Notes: generated from the sequence alone by a model not told the origin. Shown: positions 1 through 5,536, counted from the first letter of the stretch. The stretch is DNA of 7,139 nucleotides from Desulfurococcales archaeon (GCA_015521095.1 WAOU01000096.1:1-7139); one strand, 5' to 3'. Program-made: numbers and translations.

Positions 1-1
1 A

Positions 2-100
2 CTTAAGCTCGCGATAGCTGGCATACTATTAGTGGTAGCTGCTGCTCTCGGCGTTGCTCCAACGGGCGAGAGGGACGACGAAGACGAGCTTGTATGGTAA
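2..100 (+). CDS. C-terminal end of a membrane-anchored protein (partial, 5' end outside window)
   Basis: This reading frame is open from the window edge to a TAA at 98-100 and gives 32 residues. It begins LKLAIAGILLVVAAALGVAP, a clear hydrophobic membrane-spanning segment. A short, strongly acidic tail follows (ERDDEDE), ending in LVW. A final helix with a charged tail fits a C-terminal membrane anchor or the last helix of a multi-pass protein; the tail would lie on one face of the membrane. The family cannot be named from so little sequence. Support for its being real comes from the uninterrupted frame, the coherent helix-plus-tail pattern and the T-rich tract starting about 27 bp after the stop. 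The N-terminus, length and function are not visible. Confidence 0.6.
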   Translation, partial: LKLAIAGILLVVAAALGVAPTGERDDEDELVW

Positions 101-127
101 GGTTCTTTCCCTACTCTCAACCAGCAC

Positions 128-141
128 TTTTAAGTTTTTCT
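128..141 (+). terminator. T-rich termination tract after the partial gene
   Basis: Two T runs (four T at 128-131, five T at 135-139) lie about 27 bp after the stop of the upstream gene. There is no strong hairpin, as expected for archaeal oligo-T termination. The call rests on base composition and position only. Confidence 0.35.
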
Positions 142-190
142 GTCATGGATATCCTGTTCATGAATGTTTTTTGAATAAGCACAGGTTAAC

Positions 191-200
191 ATATACTATA
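191..200 (+). promoter_or_regulatory. Possible TATA element upstream of the small gene
   Basis: ATATACTATA is the most TATA-like stretch in the 122-bp gap. Its centre lies about 27 bp before the proposed TTG start at 223, which would suit a leaderless transcript. That sits awkwardly with the Shine-Dalgarno match at 209-215, which such a transcript would lack. The alternative is a promoter further upstream, around the T-run and GAATAA at 167-178, giving a leadered transcript. The sequence alone does not settle it. Confidence 0.25.
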
Positions 201-208
201 CTTGAAGA

Positions 209-215
209 GGGGTGA
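209..215 (+). promoter_or_regulatory. Shine-Dalgarno GGGGTGA that decides a TTG start
   Basis: GGGGTGA lies 7 bases before a TTG at 223 and pairs well with the archaeal 16S rRNA 3' end (consensus GGAGGTGA). It favours 223 over the longer TTG start at 202, which has no such motif upstream. Its four G residues can also pair with CCCC at 218-221 to form a tiny hairpin. Confidence 0.5.
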
Positions 216-222
216 CTCCCCA

Positions 223-450
223 TTGAACAACACTAATGGATCGAGGAGAAGTTTCCCGGGGCTGAAAGCCCTAATAGAGCTGAAGCTTAGGATGAAGTAT
301 GGAAAGGGCCTTTCACAGGCCTCGGAGAAAGAGCTAGAAGAGGCTATAGAAGAGATCTACAATGACGAGATTTCAGAGGTAGTAGCGAAGCGACTACGCG
401 AAGAATCCATTTCTTCCAATATTGTTTGGGGCGGCGAGATAGCTTTCTAG
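223..450 (+). CDS. Small helical protein of unknown function (75 aa)
   Basis: I do not recognise this protein. It is charged and probably soluble. After a polar N-terminus (NNTNGSRRSFPG), nearly everything from about residue 14 to 65 is helix-favouring and dense in Lys/Arg/Glu, for example SEKELEEAIEEIY followed by EVVAKRLREE. It ends in a less charged WGGEIAF tail. There are no cysteines, no signal peptide and no membrane segment. I chose TTG at 223 for the Shine-Dalgarno match at 209-215; an in-frame TTG at 202 would add seven residues (MKRGDSP). It stands alone on its strand, 122 bp after the previous gene and convergent with the DUF389 gene 23 bp downstream. The helical, mixed-charge make-up would fit a small nucleic-acid-binding or adaptor protein, but that is a guess. 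That the frame is coding is likely rather than certain. Confidence 0.6.
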   Translation: MNNTNGSRRSFPGLKALIELKLRMKYGKGLSQASEKELEEAIEEIYNDEISEVVAKRLREESISSNIVWGGEIAF

Positions 451-451
451 G

Positions 452-468
452 GTTTTGATGTTTGTTTT
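452..468 (+). terminator. T-rich tract between convergent genes
   Basis: Directly after the TAG at 448-450 the plus strand carries TTTT, TTT and TTTT separated by a few bases, in the 23-bp gap before the convergent DUF389 gene. It fits archaeal oligo-T termination for the small plus-strand gene. I see no equally clear T-run for the opposite strand. Confidence 0.35.
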
Positions 469-473
469 AGGCT

Positions 474-1424
474 TTACGATTTTCCTCTATCCCTCCCCTC
501 TCCATTATTCCGTGAGGCGAGTACTCCTAGGATAACTTGACCTATTATGCCGCCTACGACAAGTCCTAATACGTTCAATGAGAGGAGTTCTATGGATCCC
601 TGTATTAGCTCTATGCTCCCCGTGGTTATAGTCCATGCGAGTGTAGCCGTCGGAGGAATGATAGCCGCGGCTACTGCTACTCCTGTCAATGCCTCGGTGA
701 TCGTTGTTGCAATGCTGAATGCGCCTGCTACTCCTAGTAGAATGGGAAGAATGACGTCATAGCTGGTGACTCTTGTACGCATCAATAACTCAGGGGTCTC
801 TCGTGGTTCTCCACTAATTACCATTATTAAGACAAGTGCTGTCAGAGAGGCTATGAGTGGACTAGCTATCAGTATAGCTGTGCTTCTGGTTCCTGTGTAT
901 ACTAGTTTCTTGTTTTTCCAGTATATGCCTAGGCTGAGGCTATATAGTGGACCTAGTATGGGGCTTATCAGCATTGATCCTATGATTATGTATGGGTTGT
1001 TCAGTAGGAGGCCGATTAGTGCTGTTAGGCCGGCGATCATGCTTAGGAGTGGTTGTGCTGGCTGGAGCTCTGCTTTTTCCATCGTCTCTTCTTCCAGCAT
1101 GAATTTTGGCGCTGAGACATATTGTTTCAGCCGGTATCTCCATTTCCTCTGAGTAACACGATACGGTGAGCCTAGCCCTGCTTCTATATCTATTACTAGT
1201 ATGAGGTTTTCCTTCTTCCTCAGGTCTAGTATTGTTCTTAGCTCTCCAATTATGTCGTCTATTACATATATTGGGGCATAGAATGATAGCTTACAGGTTT
1301 CCTTTTCCTGTGACTCTATAGGAGTCTTGTACCAGTATATGCCCCATTCGTCGAGTAGAGACGTGACTTTATCTGCGGAGCCTGCTTCACAGTAGACTTC
1401 TACTTTTTTCATGCTGGTCGGCAA
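474..1424 (-). CDS. DUF389 family (TIGR00341-type) integral membrane protein
   Basis: This multi-pass membrane protein of unknown biochemical role has a soluble N-terminal domain of about 110 residues (beta-rich, starting MKKVEVYCEAG), then about six membrane segments from about residue 125 to 303. Two family hallmarks are visible: MLISPILGP at 151-159 and AAAIIPPTA at about 252-260. Both are conserved helix-breaking membrane motifs of DUF389. The C-terminus is a short charged tail (NNGEGRDRGKS). Three starts are possible. I prefer TTG at 1424, 8 bases after GAGGT (1437-1433). GTG at 1439 has no ribosome-binding site. ATG at 1412 lies exactly where the conserved domain begins and could be leaderless. 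The gene is monocistronic, convergent with the small gene and divergent from the TIM-barrel gene. A weak AT-rich element near 1473-1484 (TCAAAATAGATA on the minus strand) could be its TATA box. Family call is confident; substrate or ligand is unknown. Confidence 0.85.
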   Translation of the reverse strand: MPTSMKKVEVYCEAGSADKVTSLLDEWGIYWYKTPIESQEKETCKLSFYAPIYVIDDIIGELRTILDLRKKENLILVIDIEAGLGSPYRVTQRKWRYRLKQYVSAPKFMLEEETMEKAELQPAQPLLSMIAGLTALIGLLLNNPYIIIGSMLISPILGPLYSLSLGIYWKNKKLVYTGTRSTAILIASPLIASLTALVLIMVISGEPRETPELLMRTRVTSYDVILPILLGVAGAFSIATTITEALTGVAVAAAIIPPTATLAWTITTGSIELIQGSIELLSLNVLGLVVGGIIGQVILGVLASRNNGEGRDRGKS

Positions 1425-1432
1425 GCCTAGGT

Positions 1433-1437
1433 ACCTC
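1433..1437 (-). promoter_or_regulatory. Shine-Dalgarno GAGGT for the DUF389 gene
   Basis: On the minus strand GAGGT precedes a TTG codon (1424-1422) by 8 bases. It supports that start over ATG at 1412, which would sit 20 bases from the motif, and over GTG at 1439, which the motif overlaps. The match is only five bases. Confidence 0.4.
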
Positions 1438-1503
1438 ACTGTTTACTCTATTAGGGTTAATCTAGTTATTCTATCTATTTTGAATACTTTGTTTTACCTT
1501 TCA

Positions 1504-1511
1504 TTTATTTA
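1504..1511 (+). promoter_or_regulatory. Candidate TATA box for the TIM-barrel gene
   Basis: TTTATTTA would place transcription initiation near 1530-1537. That leaves a short leader which still contains the ribosome-binding site at 1549-1556. The alternative AT-rich element at 1524-1537 would start transcription too far downstream to include that site. Confidence 0.3.
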
Positions 1512-1548
1512 GAAGAATCCTACTATAATATTATATATGGTGATTACT

Positions 1549-1556
1549 AGGAGGTG
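1549..1556 (+). promoter_or_regulatory. Full-length Shine-Dalgarno AGGAGGTG
   Basis: AGGAGGTG is a complete match to the archaeal anti-Shine-Dalgarno complement and lies 7 bases before ATG at 1564. It shows that translation starts there, not at the upstream in-frame ATG at 1537, which has no such motif. Confidence 0.85.
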
Positions 1557-1563
1557 GACAGAT

Positions 1564-2439
1564 ATGATATTATTTGATTGGGGAACCTATAACGGGCTCG
1601 GAAAACTGAAGATTGCTGCAACGCTAGGCTTAAAGCTCACAGAGATACCTCCAAGAGACCTTGCATACAAGAGGGATCCCTCATACTTCGACGACTACAG
1701 GAGCTTCTCACAGAAAGCCTTCACATCGATAACAGCTCACGCCCCCTACTATAATGTTGTATCGGTGGATAAGGAGACAATGGAGAAGAGCTGGAGGGGC
1801 CTGATAGCCGGAGCGGAGAAAGCCAAGAGGGCCGGGGCCGAGATCTACAACCTTCATCTTGGCTGGAGAGCATACATGGATCATAGAGATCTCGACTACG
1901 CTGTAGAATTCTTCAAGCGCCTAACAGAAAAAGTTCCAGGTATCATGATAAGCATAGAGGTCCCATATACTAGGAGAATGCTTGGAGACTGGGAAGAGAT
2001 AAGGCACATTAGAGAAGCTGTAGGAGAAGACAAAATAATAGTAAGCGTACAGCTAGAAAACGCGTGGCTATATGAGACCGGAGCAGGGGATACTGGATTA
2101 TTAGAAGAGGCTAACAAGGTAGCCACGAAGGAATTCTGGATGAAAATGCTCGATAAGGCACTTTCCCTAAGTCATAACTATCTAAGCCTAAGATTCAGCC
2201 AAATTATAGCATTCGCGTTAGGACGCAGAATTCTCAAAAAGAGAACCCCGCTAGGGAAAGGATATCCAGACATGGAGCCTGTAGCAGGTGCTATGGCCGA
2301 GTTCCTCGTAAAGAACATTCATAGGAAGGCACTACCGCTAAGAGCACACATTATATACACGGGTCCTCCAGAGACAAAATACAAGGACACAATAGCACTA
2401 TACGCAGCAATAATGCAAGAAGCAACGAGACATCTCTAA
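1564..2439 (+). CDS. TIM-barrel protein, endonuclease IV / xylose isomerase-like superfamily, degenerate metal site
   Basis: A 291-residue protein that reads as an AP-endonuclease-2 / sugar-isomerase-like TIM barrel. Retained landmarks, in barrel order: AHAPYYNV with His59, NLHLGW with His98 and ISIEVP with Glu132. These match the first three metal ligands of endonuclease IV (His69, His109, Glu145 in E. coli). The later ligand stations look replaced: VQLENAW (about 162-168) where Asp-x-x-His is expected, SLRFS (about 208-212) where related archaeal proteins have a His-x-His-Phe-Ser type motif, and KRTPLGKGYPD (about 226-236) where Asp/His would sit. The final station reads IIYTGP rather than containing Glu. 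The fold is therefore supported, but DNA-nicking activity is doubtful; it may bind a different ligand or be structural. Start ATG 1564 is fixed by AGGAGGTG. It is transcribed divergently from the DUF389 gene. Ligand assignments are by eye against remembered family patterns. Confidence 0.75.
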   Translation: MILFDWGTYNGLGKLKIAATLGLKLTEIPPRDLAYKRDPSYFDDYRSFSQKAFTSITAHAPYYNVVSVDKETMEKSWRGLIAGAEKAKRAGAEIYNLHLGWRAYMDHRDLDYAVEFFKRLTEKVPGIMISIEVPYTRRMLGDWEEIRHIREAVGEDKIIVSVQLENAWLYETGAGDTGLLEEANKVATKEFWMKMLDKALSLSHNYLSLRFSQIIAFALGRRILKKRTPLGKGYPDMEPVAGAMAEFLVKNIHRKALPLRAHIIYTGPPETKYKDTIALYAAIMQEATRHL

Positions 2440-2649
2440 GTTGAAAATACTAGGGATCTACTCTAAGTCTTTTCCCTATTGAACTATTCCTCTAATATGT
2501 CCGCGTTACCGAGATGAGATATACATGGTTATCCGAGTACACCAGAGAAAATATTGGCTCTAACCCTTGGTTCCTGACAAATAGAAATCACAACTACTAG
2601 CAATGACCGTACAAAGGGCCTGGATCGTGTATGGAACCAGTATAACCTC
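2440..2649. other. 210-bp spacer before the helicase gene
   Basis: I see no convincing gene here. A TCTTTTCCC patch at 2468-2476 could help terminate the TIM-barrel transcript. AATATT at about 2551-2556 is the only TATA-like motif, about 95 bp from the helicase start. No tRNA-like B-box was found, and no good C/D-box pair. Short open frames at 2514-2600 (28 codons) and 2603-2656 (17 codons) have no ribosome-binding site. Confidence 0.4.
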
Positions 2650-4425
2650 ATGGTGATAGAAGTGAAGAAACGCAGACTGAGACCACGAGACTACCAATTA
2701 GAAGCCTATAGATGGGCTTTAGAGAAAAAACGTGCTGTGGTCTGCATGCCGACTGGCACTGGGAAAACTTTGGTCGCCGCCTTGTGGATAGAGGAGCTTC
2801 TCTCTACGCGAAAGGCAAAGAAGGTTCTCGTGTTGGAGCCTACACGGTTCATGGTGGAGCAGACCTCTAGGTTCCTGACTATGTATGGGTTGGAGGCTAG
2901 GCCTCTCCACGGTAGCTTGCCGGAGTCTTTGAAGAGGAAAGCGCTTGATGCGAGGATTATAGTGGCTACTCCCGAGATACTTCTGGGCGAGTATGGAAAG
3001 GTACTTGACTGTATAGATGCGGTTGTGATAGACGAGTCTCATCACACTACTGGACAGGACGCCTACCTAAAGGTTATGGAGAAGATAAACGCGTCGTACC
3101 GGCTGGGTTTATCCGCGTTTATTCCTAGGAGCAGGCATGGCCTGATTAGAAAGTACATTGGTGAGATAAGGTGTTGGTCTTGGAGCGATCCTCGTATAAG
3201 GAGATATGTTCCTGACTGGTACGGTGAAGTTTACGAGGCCCCGTTCAATGATGACGAGAAGAAGCTTTATAACCTGCTGGAGTCCTTGTGGGAGAAGAGC
3301 CATGGATCTCTCAGAGTATTAATTGGCAATGCTCTCCGATGGTATTCTCGTGACGGTGCTCTGGCACTGTGGGAGACTTATAGAAAGCCCAGGAGCAGGC
3401 TTAGGAGGATACTGCGGGAATACGAGCCGCTACTGTCATCGCAAAAAATACGTCCGCTCCATAAGCTCGACGCCCTTAAAAGAGTCCTGTCAGACTACGA
3501 GGGAGAATATACTAAGGCCATAATCTTCGTGGAGAGAGTAGCCATAGCTTTATACTTGTACCGTGTTCTCCGTCACTATAGGCCTGTCTTGATCATAGGG
3601 AGGAGAAGGATTGAGCCAAGAAAAGCAATCGAGCAGGCTAGACGCCCAGAGACAAGAATAATTATAGCAACGAGCGCTGGGGAAGAAGGAATAGACCTCC
3701 CTGAAGCGGATCTCCTAATAATATGGAGCAATATAGCGAGTCCTCTAAGATTCATCCAGAGGCTAGGACGAATACTTCGTCCAAGGAGAGGAGTCAAAAA
3801 GACGAAATATGCAGTATTTATCGCGACACCTGATACAGTAGACACCGATAGCTTAATCGACGGGCTTATACTGGCGGAGAAGGCAGGTGTTAGGCTAGGA
3901 GTTCAGCCGGAAACCATGAGATATCTCCTGGGCCTTAGCAGGAGGAGACGAATACTAGACCTCATATCCGAGAACCCTCTGCCCGTCGACATAATTTCAA
4001 GGGCACTTGAAGCCCCACTGGAACGAATACAGAAAGGCCTAGGCTGGCTACTCCGACATGGTCTCGCAGCATATATCTTTACAGGCATTGGTAGAATCTA
4101 CTTCACGACTGACTCGGTAGAGAAGTTGTGGAGAGAGTATAGGGAGTATCTAGACCCGGAGCCCTCACTGTATGCGTCTATAACGTTTTATCCGGAGACG
4201 GGTAAACCGGTCACGTATAGAGGAACCTATATGCAGGTACGTAGACGGGCTATGAGGATAATTGATAGATATAGTATATCTAGGGTCAGGGCTTCGATTC
4301 AGGTTGTTGTCCGTCGGGGTTTCGTTAGGCTGGTTAACTTAACTTATAGTTTTCCGATTGTTGATGAGATATTGCTCGATATTGTTTTAAGGAATATTTA
4401 TTCTGCTGAAAGGTTTGTGGTATAG
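2650..4425 (+). CDS. SF2 DEAD/DEAH-type ATP-dependent helicase, Hef/MPH1- and XPB-like
   Basis: A 591-residue putative nucleic-acid translocase or helicase. RecA-like domain 1 shows RPRDYQ (11-16), Walker A PTGTGKT (34-40), motif Ia EPTRFMVEQ (63-71), ATPEIL (106-111), Walker B DESHH (128-132) and motif III SAF (155-157). A helical, positively charged linker spans about 195-285. RecA domain 2 has IIFVE (291-295), motif V ATSAGEEGIDLPEADL (340-355) and motif VI QRLGRILR (370-377) with its arginine finger. A winged-helix-like segment follows at about 425-490, then an unrecognised basic tail of about 100 residues. Domain 1 recalls Hef/MPH1 (FANCM family); motif VI recalls XPB-like COG1061 enzymes. 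There is no ERCC4 nuclease domain and no Fe-S cysteine set. A role in repair or fork remodelling is inferred from family. Start ATG 2650 lacks a ribosome-binding site; GTG at 2662 after GGTGAT is an alternative. Confidence 0.85.
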   Translation: MVIEVKKRRLRPRDYQLEAYRWALEKKRAVVCMPTGTGKTLVAALWIEELLSTRKAKKVLVLEPTRFMVEQTSRFLTMYGLEARPLHGSLPESLKRKALDARIIVATPEILLGEYGKVLDCIDAVVIDESHHTTGQDAYLKVMEKINASYRLGLSAFIPRSRHGLIRKYIGEIRCWSWSDPRIRRYVPDWYGEVYEAPFNDDEKKLYNLLESLWEKSHGSLRVLIGNALRWYSRDGALALWETYRKPRSRLRRILREYEPLLSSQKIRPLHKLDALKRVLSDYEGEYTKAIIFVERVAIALYLYRVLRHYRPVLIIGRRRIEPRKAIEQARRPETRIIIATSAGEEGIDLPEADLLIIWSNIASPLRFIQRLGRILRPRRGVKKTKYAVFIATPDTVDTDSLIDGLILAEKAGVRLGVQPETMRYLLGLSRRRRILDLISENPLPVDIISRALEAPLERIQKGLGWLLRHGLAAYIFTGIGRIYFTTDSVEKLWREYREYLDPEPSLYASITFYPETGKPVTYRGTYMQVRRRAMRIIDRYSISRVRASIQVVVRRGFVRLVNLTYSFPIVDEILLDIVLRNIYSAERFVV

Positions 4426-4426
4426 G

Positions 4427-4455
4427 TCTTTCTTTTCTTATTGTATTTTTGCTTT
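4427..4455 (+). terminator. Pyrimidine-rich terminator after the helicase gene
   Basis: Immediately after the TAG at 4423-4425 the plus strand is almost pure T/C with repeated T runs, including TTTT at 4432-4435 and TTTTT at 4446-4450. This is a typical archaeal intrinsic terminator, and it separates the helicase from the hemerythrin promoter downstream. Confidence 0.6.
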
Positions 4456-4467
4456 ATGACTCAGAAT

Positions 4468-4479
4468 ATATTTAAATAT
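4468..4479 (+). promoter_or_regulatory. TATA box of the hemerythrin gene
   Basis: ATATTTAAATAT, a perfect 12-bp palindrome containing the archaeal TATA core TTTAAATA, is centred about 26 bp upstream of ATG 4499. Archaeal initiation at that distance would make the message start at or within a base or two of the start codon. The nine-base sequence TTTAAATAT recurs at 4492-4500, overlapping the ATG. Confidence 0.6.
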
Positions 4480-4498
4480 TGTTTACTACTTTTTAAAT

Positions 4499-5473
4499 AT
4501 GGTGAGAGATATGGTGAAAATACTACTAGATTTCTTTAAGATAAAGCGCAAACACGAAAAGCCTAGAGGCACAGACCATCTACTCGAATCATATCAGCAG
4601 GTACTATCTAAAATCAAGAAAGGCGACATCAACTACATAATAAAAACAGGAGTACCTAGCTGTAAACTAGGCCAGCCTCCTCCCCCGAAACCAGGAATAA
4701 AACCATATATCGCCTCAGGTCTCAGATACGGTAGTCTCTTCATAAAAGATACCGAGTTACTCCTAGAGATAACGCTACACGGAATATACAGTACATCCAC
4801 AGTATTCGTCGAGATAACAGGTGACCAACTACTCGAACGCATCGCAGACTATACGCTACTCCGCAAAGGCAAGGCGTTCTTGTTTCAAGGTACCCTAGAA
4901 GGAATAGGCAAAGCCAGGATACTCTCTACCGATGGCTATGTCACTGGAATAATTCTAGAAACGAAGGATATGGCACTTACAGGAATAGACGCTTACCTCT
5001 ACATAGAAGAGAAACTGATAGAGAAAGCTGTATTCAATGTAATATACATTCCGGATACCCTGGTAGAGTGGAGAGACGAGGAATATTCAATACGGATACC
5101 TGGAATTGACAGGCAACACAAACTGCTCGTAAACTTAGTGAACTACTTGTATAAGTCTCTGATAAATGGAGCTTCAGCACGTGTTATAACCAAGGTAACC
5201 GATCTTCTAGACTTATACATTAAGATCCACTTCCGTAGCGAAGAACTACTAATGGAACATTTTGATTACCCGGAGCACTTATATAGGAAACATGTCGAGG
5301 AGCATAGGGAATTCGAGAACGCAATAGCAAAATATAAGGAGATAATAGATGCTTCGACTGCGATACCTACGCTAGAGCTATTCAAGTACCTAGTGATCTG
5401 GATACAGGATCATGTACGTGGAACAGATAGGGAACTCGGACATTATCTTGCACCAATCGCTCTCCAAGCATAA
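4499..5473 (+). CDS. Hemerythrin-domain protein with an unrecognised N-terminal domain
   Basis: A 324-residue soluble protein. The C-terminal part (about 191-318) is a bacteriohemerythrin, a four-helix bundle that binds O2 reversibly at a di-iron centre. All ligands are visible: IDRQH (His207), HFRSEE (His244, Glu248), His265 and His269, and HVRGTD (His305, Asp310). Trp191, Asn215 and Tyr257-Pro258 also fit the family. The N-terminal about 185 residues are a basic start (FFKIKRKHEK), a proline run near 60-65 and an alpha/beta region (about 75-187). This region has a GKARILSTDGYVTGIILE stretch loosely like archaeal DUF2226-type modules (weak). There is no signal peptide, membrane segment or recognisable methyl-accepting or GGDEF domain. 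A cytoplasmic oxygen or redox sensor or carrier is inferred. ATG 4499 fits a leaderless start; ATG 4511, preceded by GGTGA, would remove four residues. It is a single gene, convergent with the transporter. Confidence 0.88.
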   Translation: MVRDMVKILLDFFKIKRKHEKPRGTDHLLESYQQVLSKIKKGDINYIIKTGVPSCKLGQPPPPKPGIKPYIASGLRYGSLFIKDTELLLEITLHGIYSTSTVFVEITGDQLLERIADYTLLRKGKAFLFQGTLEGIGKARILSTDGYVTGIILETKDMALTGIDAYLYIEEKLIEKAVFNVIYIPDTLVEWRDEEYSIRIPGIDRQHKLLVNLVNYLYKSLINGASARVITKVTDLLDLYIKIHFRSEELLMEHFDYPEHLYRKHVEEHREFENAIAKYKEIIDASTAIPTLELFKYLVIWIQDHVRGTDRELGHYLAPIALQA

Positions 5474-5513
5474 CTATCAAAAATAAAGGAAAATATAATG
5501 AGTTAGAGGATGG

Positions 5514-5519
5514 AAAAAA
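5514..5519 (-). terminator. Oligo-T run ending the transporter transcript
   Basis: Six A on the plus strand read as six T on the minus strand, 18 bp beyond the transporter stop codon, with GGG just before them. It lies in the 63-bp convergent gap shared with the hemerythrin gene. A second, shorter T run follows opposite 5479-5483. Confidence 0.45.
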
Positions 5520-5536
5520 CCCGTTCCCCTCCAGCC

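Noticed and set aside
547..1152. Open frames of 71 and 128 codons on the plus strand, and 67 codons in another minus-strand frame
   Set aside because: They lie inside the DUF389 coding region, whose membrane motifs and frame are clear. Their translations look like antisense shadows, rich in Met, Ser and Arg, without any family pattern.
2514..2600. 28-codon open frame in the spacer before the helicase, a possible leader peptide
   Set aside because: There is no ribosome-binding site, no visible promoter at a suitable distance and no attenuator-like structure after it.
2510..2610. Possible C/D-box sRNA in the spacer (GATGAGA near 2513, CTGA at 2574)
   Set aside because: The C-box-like motif deviates from RTGATGA at several positions, the boxes are too far apart and no flanking terminal stem is seen.
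2603..2656. 17-codon open frame whose TGA stop overlaps the helicase start region (ATGGTGA)
   Set aside because: The overlap is suggestive of coupling, but there is no Shine-Dalgarno motif and the length is well within chance.
3323..3845. Open frames of 66 codons (plus) and 89 codons (minus) inside the helicase gene
   Set aside because: They overlap the conserved linker and motifs IV-VI of the helicase, have no ribosome-binding sites and read as out-of-frame translation.
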